From contig NZ_RHLQ01000001.1 of assembly GCF_003711845.1 (NCBI RefSeq), positions 62,001 to 126,000 of the forward strand: 64,000 nucleotides of DNA, given 5' to 3'. The notes under the pieces were generated by a model. That model made no database searches, was not told where the DNA came from, and saw only the letters and a list, made by a program, of their open reading frames with translations. Positions 10,496 to 20,588 of this stretch are shown here, one piece after another (position 1 is the first letter of the stretch; the number at the start of each line of letters is the position of its first letter). The position numbers were made by a program, and so were the translations under genes. This DNA comes from Lysinibacillus halotolerans (lineage in GTDB: Bacteria; Bacillota; Bacilli; Bacillales_A; Planococcaceae).

Positions 10496-12906
10496 TAACC
10501 GTTGCGGAGGTAATCGTAGATGTCGCAGCCTATCCTGTCGATCGCCCCTTCGATTATTTAGTCCCTGCAGAAATGACAAATATTATGGAGTGCGGTAGTC
10601 GAGTAAAAGTACCATTTGGACCACGAAATGTACTTGGATTTGTTGTGGCGTTAAAAAACGATACAGATGTTCCTCTTGAAAAGATTAAGCCTATTACTCA
10701 AATACTTGATATTGAACCTGTTTTAACGGGTGAAATGTTACAGTTGGCCAAATGGTTAAAAAATGAAACAATTTGTTACGAAATTGATGCTTTGCAAGTT
10801 ATGCTACCTTCTGCTTTGCGTGCAAAATATGAAAAGGTTATTACATTGCAAACGGATGTTGAACATTTACCATCTTCATTAAAAGAATGGTTTGAGAAAT
10901 CTGAACGGGTATATTTGAAACAATTTGAAAAAAATAATCTACTTCCGGACATTAAGAAAGCATTAAAAGAAAAAATGGTTTCTTTGGAAAATGTCGTGCA
11001 ACAAAAGGGAAAAGTGAAGGAAGTAAGAAAAGTACGAATTTGTCCAGAACGTGAAACATTAACTGAAATCTTTAACAACATTTCGAAACGGGCTAAAAAA
11101 CAAAAGCTCCTTGTGGAGTGGATGTTCAATCATGTAGGGGAAATAATGGAGCCCGATATTATTTATAAAGAATTAAATACATCTTCTCAAGTGTTACAGG
11201 CTGTAATTGAATTAGGTGCCGCTTCTTTTATTCAACAAGAAGTGTACCGTGATCCATTTACAAAAGATGTGAAAAAAACAGATTTTTTAAATTTAACAGA
11301 TGAGCAGTCTACGGCCCTTTATAAAATAACTGATGCAATGAACCGTAAACAACCTGAAACCTTTTTATTGCACGGTATTACAGGTAGTGGGAAAACGGAA
11401 GTATATTTACAAGCGATTGCTAAATGTTTAGAAGAAGGAAAAGAAGCGATTGTACTTGTTCCGGAAATTTCCTTAACCCCTCAAATGACGGAGCGATTCC
11501 GTTCCCGTTTTGGAGAGCTAGTTGCGGTCATGCACAGCGGATTATCCGTTGGTGAAAAATATGATGAGTGGAGAAAGGTACATCAAGGGAAAGTAAAAGT
11601 TGTTGTCGGGGCCCGTTCCGCTATTTTTGCTCCTTTTGAAAATGTAGGTATCATTATTTTAGATGAAGAGCATGAGTCCACTTACAAACAAGAAGATTCA
11701 CCACGATATCATGCAAGAGACGTAGCGATTTGGCGTAGTAATTACCACTCATGTCCAGTTATATTAGGCAGTGCCACACCATCATTAGAATCCTTTGCCC
11801 GCTCAAAGAAAAAGGTTTATACATTATTAACATTAAAAGAACGTGCTTTAAAACAGTCATTACCAACTGTTCAAGTAGTCGATATGCGAGATGAATTGAA
11901 ACAGGGAAATCGTTCGATGTTTTCTCAACAATTAGTAGAATCCATTCGAATTCGATTAGAAAGAAAAGAACAAATCGTTTTATTTTTAAATCGTAGAGGT
12001 TATTCGGCCTTTGTTCTTTGTAGAGACTGTGGAACGGTTCTCCAATGTGAAAACTGTGACATTTCATTAACTTACCATCGTAGTAATGAAAAATGTAAAT
12101 GTCATTATTGTGGCTATGAAATTCATGTCCCTAAAACATGCCCCCAATGTCAAAGTGATCATATCCGATTTTTTGGTACAGGAACACAAAAAGTGGAAGA
12201 AGAGATTGCAAAATTATTTCCTGAAGCTAGAGTGTTAAGAATGGATGTGGATACGACGAAAACTAAGGGGTCCCACGAGCAACTATTGCAAGCCTTTGGT
12301 GACGGGGAAGCGGATATTTTATTAGGCACTCAAATGATTGCTAAAGGACTTGATTATCCAAATATTACATTAGTAGGGGTGTTAAGTGCGGATACATCTC
12401 TCCATTTACCAGATTTCCGTGCTGCGGAAAAGACATTCCAATTATTAACTCAAGTAAGTGGACGAGCTGGACGACATAGTAAGCCAGGGGAAGTAGTCAT
12501 TCAAACATATACACCAGAACATTATGCTATTGAATTAGCTAAGTCCCAGGAGTATGAACCGTTTTATGAACGGGAAATGCATATGCGTCATCAAGCTGGA
12601 TACCCTCCATATTACTATTTAGCGTTAATTCAAATATCCCATCATGATGTCATGATGGCGGCGGAATATGCTGGAAAAGCTGCTGATTGGTTACGTTCAA
12701 AACTGTCCTTTAACATTTCCATCATTGGGCCGACTACAGCTGGAATCAGTCGTCTCCAAAATAGATATCGCTATCAATGTTTGATAAAATACAAAATAGA
12801 ACCAAATTTAATCCCGACATTATTACAACTTATTAAGTTATACCGTTCGGATTGGATTAAAAAGGGAATTATCCTGACTGTTGATTTAGATCCAACAATG
12901 ATTTAA
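10492..12906 (+). CDS. priA: Primosomal replication restart helicase PriA
   Basis: PriA recognises stalled forks and D-loops and reloads the replicative helicase. The 804-residue protein has an N-terminal 3'-end-binding domain (about 1-110), a superfamily 2 helicase core with Walker A GITGSGKTE (about 294-302) and DEEH (from 391), and a zinc-binding insert with CRDCG, CENC, CHYCG and CPQC (about 509-550). It overlaps coaC by the 4-base ATGA, which indicates translational coupling. The length is typical. Confidence 0.97.
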   Translation: MITVAEVIVDVAAYPVDRPFDYLVPAEMTNIMECGSRVKVPFGPRNVLGFVVALKNDTDVPLEKIKPITQILDIEPVLTGEMLQLAKWLKNETICYEIDALQVMLPSALRAKYEKVITLQTDVEHLPSSLKEWFEKSERVYLKQFEKNNLLPDIKKALKEKMVSLENVVQQKGKVKEVRKVRICPERETLTEIFNNISKRAKKQKLLVEWMFNHVGEIMEPDIIYKELNTSSQVLQAVIELGAASFIQQEVYRDPFTKDVKKTDFLNLTDEQSTALYKITDAMNRKQPETFLLHGITGSGKTEVYLQAIAKCLEEGKEAIVLVPEISLTPQMTERFRSRFGELVAVMHSGLSVGEKYDEWRKVHQGKVKVVVGARSAIFAPFENVGIIILDEEHESTYKQEDSPRYHARDVAIWRSNYHSCPVILGSATPSLESFARSKKKVYTLLTLKERALKQSLPTVQVVDMRDELKQGNRSMFSQQLVESIRIRLERKEQIVLFLNRRGYSAFVLCRDCGTVLQCENCDISLTYHRSNEKCKCHYCGYEIHVPKTCPQCQSDHIRFFGTGTQKVEEEIAKLFPEARVLRMDVDTTKTKGSHEQLLQAFGDGEADILLGTQMIAKGLDYPNITLVGVLSADTSLHLPDFRAAEKTFQLLTQVSGRAGRHSKPGEVVIQTYTPEHYAIELAKSQEYEPFYEREMHMRHQAGYPPYYYLALIQISHHDVMMAAEYAGKAADWLRSKLSFNISIIGPTTAGISRLQNRYRYQCLIKYKIEPNLIPTLLQLIKLYRSDWIKKGIILTVDLDPTMI

Positions 12907-12967
12907 ACGATTTTTTGGTTAGGAATATTTCCTTGCTGCTTAAAGAAGTGTAGAAAGAGGTAAAATA

Positions 12968-13459
12968 ATGGCAATTAAAGAAGTTGTAAAACATCCTGCA
13001 AAGGTACTAACAGAAAAATGTAAAGAAGTTACAGTAATTAACGAAGAAATTATTACACTTCTTGATGACCTATACGACACAATGGTGGAATATGATGGTG
13101 TTGGAATAGCGGCGCCTCAAATTAATGTTCCATTACGTGTAGCAATTGTTGAATTAGGTGGAGAACGAGATATATTAGAAATGATTAATCCAACTATTTT
13201 AGAAACTTCTGGGTCAGAAGTTGATATAGAAGGGTGTTTAAGCTTTCCAAATCTTTTTGGAGAAGTAGAAAGACCGACATATGTAAAAATTGAAGCTTGT
13301 GATCGTGAAGGAAGAGTATACGAATTGGAAGCTGGCGGTTTTGATGCTCGTGCCATTTTACACGAAATTGACCATTTAGATGGGGTTTTATTTGATTCAA
13401 AATTAATTCGTGTTGTACCGGAGGAAGAGCTAGCAGAAATGTATGGTGAGGAGGAGTAA
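12968..13459 (+). CDS. def: Peptide deformylase
   Basis: Removes the formyl group from N-terminal Met of nascent proteins; metalloenzyme acting at the ribosome exit. All three family motifs are intact: GVGIAAPQ (44-51), EGCLS (88-92, metal ligand Cys90) and HEIDH (132-136, two His ligands and the catalytic Glu133). 163 residues. AGAGG at 12956-12960 precedes the ATG. It is paired with fmt, which does the opposite reaction on initiator tRNA. Confidence 0.96.
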   Translation: MAIKEVVKHPAKVLTEKCKEVTVINEEIITLLDDLYDTMVEYDGVGIAAPQINVPLRVAIVELGGERDILEMINPTILETSGSEVDIEGCLSFPNLFGEVERPTYVKIEACDREGRVYELEAGGFDARAILHEIDHLDGVLFDSKLIRVVPEEELAEMYGEEE

Positions 13460-13461
13460 AA

Positions 13462-14403
13462 ATGACTTCAGTTGTATTTATGGGGACACCTTCTTTTTCA
13501 GTACCTATATTACGAATGATTCATGAGGAAGGGTATGACGTATTAGCAGTCGTCACTCAACCCGATCGCCCGGTCGGCCGGAAAAAGGTATTAACACCTC
13601 CTCCTGTAAAAGAAGAAGCATTACGTTTAGGTTTACCTGTCATCCAACCAGAAAAATTACGTGGTTCTCAAGAATTGGAACAAATTTTATCGTTAAATCC
13701 TGATATTGTCATAACTGCTGCCTTTGGTCAAATTTTACCAAAGACTTTACTTGATGCACCTCGTTTCGGTTGTATTAATGTTCATGCATCTTTATTACCG
13801 AAATATCGTGGTGGAGCACCAATCCATCAAGCAATTATAGATGGGGAAGAGAAAACCGGCGTAACGATTATGTACATGGCGGAAAAATTAGATGCGGGGG
13901 ATATTATTTCTCAGGCTGAGATTGCTATTGAGGATACTGATAATACAGGTACTATGTTTGAAAAATTAAGCCTTGTCGGAAGAGATCTTTTAAAATCTAC
14001 GTTACCCCTTATTATTGAAGGGAAAAATGAACGTATTCCACAAGATGAAGAAAAGGTAACCTTTGCCCATAATATTTCAAGGGAGCAAGAACGAATTCAT
14101 TGGTCCAATAGTGCAAGAACTGTTTTTAATCAAGTTCGTGGATTAACGCCATGGCCAACCGCTTACACAACTTTTCAAGGTGAGAATGTGAAAATTTGGT
14201 TAGTTAAAGAGGGAGATACTTTAACAAAGGATGCGCCAGGTAAAGTTGTGAAAATTAATAAAGATAGTTTTGAGGTCGCTTGTGGTGACGGAAAAACAAT
14301 CATTGTTTTTGAACTTCAACCAGCGGGCAAAAAACGGATGACGGCGCAAGATTACTTGCGCGGAACGGGGTCAAAACTTGTGATAGGGGACCAATTTGAA
14401 TGA
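13462..14403 (+). CDS. fmt: Methionyl-tRNA formyltransferase
   Basis: Formylates Met-tRNAfMet using 10-formyl-THF. The 313-residue protein has the formyltransferase core with Asn106, His108 (INVHASLLP) and the SLLPKYRGGAP loop, the Asp of KLDAGD, and a C-terminal tRNA-binding domain (about 205-310). GAGGAG (13449-13454) overlaps the end of def, two bases separate the genes, and the stop overlaps rsmB as ATGA. Confidence 0.96.
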   Translation: MTSVVFMGTPSFSVPILRMIHEEGYDVLAVVTQPDRPVGRKKVLTPPPVKEEALRLGLPVIQPEKLRGSQELEQILSLNPDIVITAAFGQILPKTLLDAPRFGCINVHASLLPKYRGGAPIHQAIIDGEEKTGVTIMYMAEKLDAGDIISQAEIAIEDTDNTGTMFEKLSLVGRDLLKSTLPLIIEGKNERIPQDEEKVTFAHNISREQERIHWSNSARTVFNQVRGLTPWPTAYTTFQGENVKIWLVKEGDTLTKDAPGKVVKINKDSFEVACGDGKTIIVFELQPAGKKRMTAQDYLRGTGSKLVIGDQFE

Positions 14404-15755
14404 CAAAAAAGAAAGTACCAATTTGGAACGGTAATGTGCGCGATGCCGCATTAGCCATCCTTTTAGCAGTTGATAAAGATCAAGCATACAGTAATTTACT
14501 ACTTAATCAAACGATTAATAAATATAAAATTGAAGCAAAAGATCGAGCCCTTCTAACCGAATTAACTTACGGAACCTTGCAACATAAATATACATTAGAT
14601 TATTATTTAGAGCCTTTTATCCGCGGGAAAATAGACCTTTGGGTAAATTGGCTTCTTCGCCTTTCCCTATATCAAATGCTGTACTTAGACAGGGTTCCTG
14701 ATCATGCGGTCGTGAATGAATCAGTGGAAATTGCAAAACGTAGAGGACATAAAGGAATCGCTTCATTAGTAAATGGCATCCTCCGGTCGATTTTACGTCA
14801 AGGTGTACGTTCAACAGAGGGGATTACGGATCCTATTCATCGATTAGCTATTGAAACGAGTCATCCAAAATGGCTAGTCGAGCGATTTATTAATTCTTAT
14901 GGTCTTGAGCGCACAACAGAAATGTTACAAGAAAACAATGTTCCACCAATTCCAACCGTTCGAGTGAATATGACAAAAGCATCGGTTCAAGAAGTACTTT
15001 TAATGCTGGAACAAGAAGGTGTTTCAGCAAAACAAAGTAAAATAATGCCTGAGTGTTTACATTTCTTAACAGGTCAACCATCGAGGACAAAAGCATTTAA
15101 AGATGGTTTTATTACGATTCAAGATGAAAGTTCGATGATGCCGGCAAATGCGTTAAATCCAAAACGAGGATGGCGTGTCCTTGATATGTGTGCGGCACCA
15201 GGCGGAAAAACAACTCATATGGCTGAATTAATGGCCAATGAAGGTTCTATTTTAGCAACAGATTTACACCCACATAAATTAGATTTAATCGACGAAACAA
15301 GTGTCCGCTTAGGGTTAGATATTATTCAAACGGCACCAATCGATGGTCGGAAGGCTGCGGAACTTTTACAAGCTGAATCCTTTGATGCCGTTTTAGTTGA
15401 TGCTCCTTGCTCAGGATTAGGTGTGATGAGACGTAAACCGGACATTAAATATACAAAACGGGAAGAAGACTTGTCTCGCCTCCATACGATTCAGCTTGAA
15501 CTATTAAACAATGCTGTGAAAGTCCTTAAAAAAGGTGGGCGATTAGTTTATAGCACTTGTACAGTCAATAAGGAAGAAAATGAAGACACTGTATCGGCAT
15601 TTTTAGCGACCCATCCAGAAATGGAATCGATTGAAATAGAAAATTTACCGAAGGAACTTGTAGATCGCAGTCAAAGTGGAATGCTACAAGTATTCCCTCA
15701 AGATTTCGGCAGCGATGGTTTCTTTGTAGCAACTTTTAGAAAAAAGCAAGATTAG
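14400..15755 (+). CDS. rsmB: 16S rRNA m5C967 methyltransferase RsmB (Sun)
   Basis: SAM-dependent methyltransferase for C967 (E. coli numbering) of 16S rRNA. The 451-residue protein has an N-terminal NusB-like helical domain (about 1-140) and a Rossmann methyltransferase domain with the SAM motif MCAAPGGKTTH and two catalytic cysteines, in DAPCSGLG and YSTCT. The 4-base overlap with fmt suggests coupled translation. Confidence 0.96.
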   Translation: MTKKKVPIWNGNVRDAALAILLAVDKDQAYSNLLLNQTINKYKIEAKDRALLTELTYGTLQHKYTLDYYLEPFIRGKIDLWVNWLLRLSLYQMLYLDRVPDHAVVNESVEIAKRRGHKGIASLVNGILRSILRQGVRSTEGITDPIHRLAIETSHPKWLVERFINSYGLERTTEMLQENNVPPIPTVRVNMTKASVQEVLLMLEQEGVSAKQSKIMPECLHFLTGQPSRTKAFKDGFITIQDESSMMPANALNPKRGWRVLDMCAAPGGKTTHMAELMANEGSILATDLHPHKLDLIDETSVRLGLDIIQTAPIDGRKAAELLQAESFDAVLVDAPCSGLGVMRRKPDIKYTKREEDLSRLHTIQLELLNNAVKVLKKGGRLVYSTCTVNKEENEDTVSAFLATHPEMESIEIENLPKELVDRSQSGMLQVFPQDFGSDGFFVATFRKKQD

Positions 15756-15786
15756 TTAGAAATAAAAAAGGAGAATCCTAACACAA

Positions 15787-16926
15787 ATGGATCAAAATAA
15801 ATTTAATGAACGTATTCAAGACCTAGTAGAAGAGGCTGAACAAAAGCCAGCTCGACGTGTGAAAAAAGAAAAACCTCAACTAAAGGAATCCATTTATTCG
15901 TTAAGAATTGATGAGTTACAAGAATGGTTGAAAGAGAATGGGGAGAAACCTTTCCGAGCTGGTCAAATTTATGAATGGTTATATGATAAACGAGTGAAAA
16001 CCTTCGACGAAATGTCGAATCTATCAAAATCCCTTCGTGAAAAATTAAAAGAAAACTTTGCTTTAACAACACTATCAACCATCATTAAACAAGAATCGAA
16101 AGATGGAACGATTAAGTTTTTATTCCAACTTCAAGATGGTTATTCCATTGAAACGGTATTAATGCGCCATGATTATGGAAATTCTGTTTGTGTAACAACG
16201 CAAGTTGGCTGTCGTATTGGCTGTACATTTTGTGCATCAACCCTTGGTGGTTTAAAACGTCATTTATTAGCAGGTGAAATTGTAGAGCAAGTTGTAAAAG
16301 TACAAAAAGAATTAGATGAAGCAGGTGAACGGGTATCCCATATCGTTATCATGGGAATTGGGGAACCGTTTGATAACTATGATGCGATGATGAATTTCTT
16401 AAAGGTCATCAATAATGATAAAGGATTAAATATCGGTGCTCGTCATATTACCGTTTCCACATCAGGAATCGTACCGAAGATTTACAAATTTGCAGATGAA
16501 GAATTACAAATTAATTTCGCTGTTTCTTTACACGCACCAAACCAAGAAGCACGTCAAAAATTAATGCCTATTGCTCGCGCCTATAAACTTGATGAACTTT
16601 TAGAAGCGGTACGTTATTATACGAAGAAAACGGGTCGTCGTGTAAGTTTTGAATATGGTTTAATGTCAGGTGAAAATGATTCTGTTGAAGTGGCAGAGGA
16701 ATTAGCGGATTTAATTAAAGGGATTAAGTGTCATGTTAATTTAATTCCTATTAACTATGTACCAGAGCGTGATTATGTAAGAACTTCACGTAGCAGTATA
16801 TTTGCCTTTGAAAAAACTTTGAAGAAACGTGGAATTAACGTAACAATTCGTCGTGAACAAGGTGCTGATATTGCAGCAGCATGCGGCCAGTTACGAGCGC
16901 AAGAACGCCAAGATGAAATAAAGTAG
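15787..16926 (+). CDS. rlmN: Dual-specificity 23S rRNA (A2503) / tRNA (A37) C2-methyltransferase RlmN
   Basis: Radical SAM enzyme installing m2A2503 in the peptidyl transferase centre and m2A37 in some tRNAs. The [4Fe-4S] ligands are Cys142, Cys146 and Cys149 (CRIGCTFC); the C-terminal catalytic Cys366 in AACGQLR is present. At 379 residues it is slightly longer than B. subtilis RlmN because of a charged N-terminal extension (about residues 1-30). AAAAAGGAG (15767-15775) precedes the ATG. Confidence 0.96.
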   Translation: MDQNKFNERIQDLVEEAEQKPARRVKKEKPQLKESIYSLRIDELQEWLKENGEKPFRAGQIYEWLYDKRVKTFDEMSNLSKSLREKLKENFALTTLSTIIKQESKDGTIKFLFQLQDGYSIETVLMRHDYGNSVCVTTQVGCRIGCTFCASTLGGLKRHLLAGEIVEQVVKVQKELDEAGERVSHIVIMGIGEPFDNYDAMMNFLKVINNDKGLNIGARHITVSTSGIVPKIYKFADEELQINFAVSLHAPNQEARQKLMPIARAYKLDELLEAVRYYTKKTGRRVSFEYGLMSGENDSVEVAEELADLIKGIKCHVNLIPINYVPERDYVRTSRSSIFAFEKTLKKRGINVTIRREQGADIAAACGQLRAQERQDEIK

Positions 16927-16939
16927 GTGGGTGACTACT

Positions 16940-17689
16940 GTGAAGTATACAGTCGAAAGTGATATTGGACGAAAACGGATGGTAAATGAAGATCGGGTTG
17001 CTTTTTTAGAGCATCCCGATTCCTTTAAACTTGCGATATTAGCAGATGGTATGGGTGGACATAATGCTGGTGATGTGGCCAGTGAAATGGCGATTGAGGA
17101 AATGAAAACCCACTTTCTTAATGTAAATGTCACACAATTAAACACGATTGAAGCAAAAAAACAATGGATGTTGGAAGTGATTAAAGCAATCAATGAAAAA
17201 ATATATAATCACTCTCTCATTACTGAAGGTTGCCAAGGTATGGGGACAACATTAATCGCGGTTTTAATCGACGGTAATCAATGTTTAATTGGCCATATCG
17301 GAGATAGTAGAGTTTATTATTTTACTTCTGAAAATGTATCTCTTGTTACAAGAGATCATTCTTACGTTAATTTACTAGTTGAGAATGGAGAAATTAGTGA
17401 AGAGGAAGCAGAAAACCATCCGCAAAAAAACTTTATCGTAAAATCCCTTGGAACTGAATCGACGATAGAACCTGATTTTTACGAATTAAGCCTATTTCAA
17501 CCGTCCTATTTATTAATTTGTTCAGACGGTTTAAGTAATAAAATTTCAACTGATGAAATGGCTGCTATTCTAACTTTACCCCTTTCAATTGAAAATAAAG
17601 GAAAAAAACTAGTGCAGTTAGCAAACGATTCAGGTGGAGAAGATAATATATCGGTCATTTTATTATCAATGAACGATGAGGAGGTGTAA
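16940..17689 (+). CDS. prpC: PP2C-family protein phosphatase PrpC
   Basis: Metal-dependent Ser/Thr phosphatase that reverses PrkC phosphorylation. Visible PP2C motifs: NEDR near the N-terminus, ADGMGGHNAGDVAS, GMGTTL, GDSRVYYF, SDGLSN and GGEDNISVI, which hold the metal-binding aspartates. Start: GTG 16940 is preferred because AGGTGG (16925-16930) is nine bases upstream; the in-frame GTG at 16931 (three residues longer) would touch the Shine-Dalgarno itself. Two bases separate it from prkC, an invariable pairing in Firmicutes. Confidence 0.94.
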   Translation: MKYTVESDIGRKRMVNEDRVAFLEHPDSFKLAILADGMGGHNAGDVASEMAIEEMKTHFLNVNVTQLNTIEAKKQWMLEVIKAINEKIYNHSLITEGCQGMGTTLIAVLIDGNQCLIGHIGDSRVYYFTSENVSLVTRDHSYVNLLVENGEISEEEAENHPQKNFIVKSLGTESTIEPDFYELSLFQPSYLLICSDGLSNKISTDEMAAILTLPLSIENKGKKLVQLANDSGGEDNISVILLSMNDEEV

Positions 17690-17691
17690 CT

Positions 17692-19695
17692 ATGCTAAAG
17701 GGAAAAAGAATTAATGACCGTTATAAAATACTGGAGCTTATCGGCGGCGGTGGAATGTCGAATGTTTATTTGGCTCATGATATGATTTTAAATCGTGATG
17801 TGGCGGTTAAAGTTTTACGTTATGATGCGTCAAACGAAGAAGAATTTCATCGGCGTTTTCAAAGGGAAGCATTATCGGCGACAAGTTTAACTCATCCAAA
17901 TATCGTTAGTATTTACGATGTTGGGGAAGATCAAGATATGCACTACATCGTCATGGAATATATAAAAGGCAAAACATTAAAACAATACATAAATGAGTTT
18001 TCGCCTTTATCACCAGCTAGAAGTGTTCAAATTATGAAACAATTAACTTCTGCCATTGCCCATGCCCATGAAAATCAAATTATTCATCGTGATATTAAAC
18101 CGCAAAACATTTTAGTGGATAATGAAGGAAATGTGAAAGTAACAGACTTTGGGATCGCAACTTCTTTAAGTGCTACAAGCTATACGAAAACAAACTCTGT
18201 TATTGGAACAGTCCATTATTTATCTCCTGAACAAGCACGGGGTGGTACTGCGACGAATCAATCGGATATTTATTCGTTAGGGATTGTGTTGTATGAGTTA
18301 TTAACGGGGGAATTACCGTTTTCTGGTGAATCGGCAGTATCTATCGCATTAAAACATTTACAAACGGAAACACCTTCTGTAAGAGCTTTGGACGCATCCA
18401 TTCCACAAAGTTTGGAAAATGTTATTTTGAAGGCAACAGCTAAAAATCCCCTACATCGTTATTCTTCTGTAGAGGAAATGGAAGAGGACTTACAAACAGT
18501 ATTATCTCCAGAACGTTTGTCGGAAAAGAAATTCCAACCACCCGTTGATGATGATGAAACAAAGGCAATTCCTATTATTAAAGATTCTTTACCGTTTAGC
18601 GACATTGCTAATACGAAGGTGAATTCTCAAAAAACGGAAAAGGCAGAACGAGTAAAGCCGGAAAAAGCTCAAAAAGAAGTACCTGTTAAAGAAAAAGATA
18701 AGAAAAATAATAAGAACAACAATAAGAAAAAGAATCGTCGAAAAATGGTAGCCATTATTGTGGCCATTATTGCCATTATTATTCTAGGTTCTGTCCTTGC
18801 CTTTAATTTGTTAAGTCCAAAGAAAATAGAAATTCCTGATGTATCGAATATGGAAGTTGAAGAAGCCATTGAAATACTTGAAAGTGAAGGATTTGCTATA
18901 GGTGAACAAAAAGAAGCCCATTCTGATGAAGTAGAAGAAGGGTTAGTAATAAAAACGAATCCGAAGGCTGGTTTAAGCCGTCTTGAAGGGACAGAAATCG
19001 AATTAGTTGTTAGCTTAGGTAATGAAAAAATTGAAGTGGATGATTATGTTGGAAAACAAATTAATCAAGTCACTTCAATTTTAGAGAATAGCGATTATCA
19101 AGATTTTGATATTCAACAAGTCTATTCGGATGAGCCGGAAGGTACAATTGTTGAACAACAGCCTTCTGCTGGAGAAGAGGTTGTTCCGAGTGAAACGACA
19201 ATTATTTTAAAAGTAAGTCAAGGAAAAAATGAAGTAACTGTTTCAGACTTAACAGGGTATGATGAGGCGGAATTAGAAGAGTATGAAAAAAGCTCAGGCT
19301 TTAATGTTGAAATAGATAGTGAAGAAAACTCTGATACGGTTCCCGCTGGTGAAGTAATTTCCCAAAATCCAAAGGCGAATTCAAGTTTAGAAGAAGGCGG
19401 AACAATTGAAGTCGTTCTTTCTAAAGGTCCTGCTGAAAAACAAGTAAAAATGTATTATAAAGATATTGTAATTCCTTACGAACCGTTTCAATTAGGTGAA
19501 ATACAATCAGTTCGAATTTTCATTGAAGACAAGACCCATTCGATGGTGGAGCCTTATGACGAATTCACGATAACGGAGGATACGAATTATCGAATTCAAT
19601 TAGAAATTGCTGAGGGAGAAACAGCGGCCTATCGAATTGAACGTGATTCCACTAACATTGCAGAAGAGACAATACCCTATGATAGGGCAGAATAA
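17692..19695 (+). CDS. prkC: Ser/Thr protein kinase PrkC with PASTA domains
   Basis: Membrane kinase sensing muropeptides or lipid II and controlling growth, germination and cell-wall genes. Cytoplasmic kinase domain (about 10-270) with glycine loop IGGGGMSNV, Lys40 (VAVK), catalytic Asp134 (HRDIKPQN) and DFG Asp152; a Lys/Asn-rich juxtamembrane stretch (about 331-350); one transmembrane helix (about 351-372); then three extracellular PASTA domains (about 378-445, 446-514, 515-583) and a C-terminal beta domain of about 85 residues. 667 residues, usual for Bacillales. Co-transcribed with its phosphatase prpC (GAGGAGG site at 17677-17683). Confidence 0.97.
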   Translation: MLKGKRINDRYKILELIGGGGMSNVYLAHDMILNRDVAVKVLRYDASNEEEFHRRFQREALSATSLTHPNIVSIYDVGEDQDMHYIVMEYIKGKTLKQYINEFSPLSPARSVQIMKQLTSAIAHAHENQIIHRDIKPQNILVDNEGNVKVTDFGIATSLSATSYTKTNSVIGTVHYLSPEQARGGTATNQSDIYSLGIVLYELLTGELPFSGESAVSIALKHLQTETPSVRALDASIPQSLENVILKATAKNPLHRYSSVEEMEEDLQTVLSPERLSEKKFQPPVDDDETKAIPIIKDSLPFSDIANTKVNSQKTEKAERVKPEKAQKEVPVKEKDKKNNKNNNKKKNRRKMVAIIVAIIAIIILGSVLAFNLLSPKKIEIPDVSNMEVEEAIEILESEGFAIGEQKEAHSDEVEEGLVIKTNPKAGLSRLEGTEIELVVSLGNEKIEVDDYVGKQINQVTSILENSDYQDFDIQQVYSDEPEGTIVEQQPSAGEEVVPSETTIILKVSQGKNEVTVSDLTGYDEAELEEYEKSSGFNVEIDSEENSDTVPAGEVISQNPKANSSLEEGGTIEVVLSKGPAEKQVKMYYKDIVIPYEPFQLGEIQSVRIFIEDKTHSMVEPYDEFTITEDTNYRIQLEIAEGETAAYRIERDSTNIAEETIPYDRAE

Positions 19696-19706
19696 GGAGT
19701 GAAAAA

Positions 19707-20588
19707 ATGGCTGAAGGCCAAATCCGTAAAGCGTTAAGCGGTTATTATTATGTTTACCAAAACGGTGAGTTAATTCAATGCCGAGGGCGCGGTGTTTTCC
19801 GAAATCGAGGGGAATCACCGCTTGTCGGCGACTTTGTCGATTATACAAAAGAAGGGGAATCGGATGGCTACATAATGAAAATTCATCCGAGAATGAACGA
19901 ATTAGTACGCCCCCCTATTGCTAACGTTGATCAAGCAATTTTAGTTTTTTCAGTAAAAGAACCAGATTTTAATACGATATTATTGGATCGATTTTTAGTT
20001 GTACTGGAATCATTCCGTGTAAATCCAATTATTTGTTTGACAAAAATGGATTTATTGGATGAAGAAGAACGGGTTAAGTTAACAAAATATATCGATGATT
20101 ACAAATCCATTGGATATGAAATCATTGAAACTTATAAAAATGACAAAACTTTACTTGAACGATTGCAACCGGTTTTAGAAGGGAAAACTTCTGTTTTAGC
20201 CGGTCAATCTGGAGTTGGTAAATCTACTTTGCTAAATACGTTATTACCAGAATTAAAGTTACAAACAAGTGATATTTCCCACAGTCTTGGTCGAGGAAAA
20301 CATACAACCCGCCATGTAGAGCTAATTGAAGTTTGTGGTGGGTTATTAGCTGATACACCTGGTTTTAGCTCCTTTGATTTTGATACAATTGAAAAAGAAG
20401 AGTTAACTTCTTGTTTCCCTGAATTTGAGCGGCTTAGTGAAGGATGTAAGTTTAGAGGTTGCTTGCATATAAAAGAGCCGAAATGTGCTGTAAAGGGAGC
20501 GCTAGAAAGGGAAGAAGTTCCTTCTTACCGCTATGAACATTATCAACAATTTTTACAAGAAATACTTGATCGAAAGCCGAGGTACTAA
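19707..20588 (+). CDS. rsgA: Ribosome small subunit GTPase RsgA (CpgA)
   Basis: Circularly permuted GTPase that checks late 30S assembly. The permuted order is visible: G4 TKMD (112-115), G1 GQSGVGKS (166-173), G3 DTPG (216-219). An N-terminal OB fold (about 1-70) and a C-terminal zinc site (Cys247, Cys252, His254, Cys260) complete it. B. subtilis CpgA is a PrkC substrate, which fits its place after prkC. The stop shares one base with the rpe start. Confidence 0.96.
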   Translation: MAEGQIRKALSGYYYVYQNGELIQCRGRGVFRNRGESPLVGDFVDYTKEGESDGYIMKIHPRMNELVRPPIANVDQAILVFSVKEPDFNTILLDRFLVVLESFRVNPIICLTKMDLLDEEERVKLTKYIDDYKSIGYEIIETYKNDKTLLERLQPVLEGKTSVLAGQSGVGKSTLLNTLLPELKLQTSDISHSLGRGKHTTRHVELIEVCGGLLADTPGFSSFDFDTIEKEELTSCFPEFERLSEGCKFRGCLHIKEPKCAVKGALEREEVPSYRYEHYQQFLQEILDRKPRY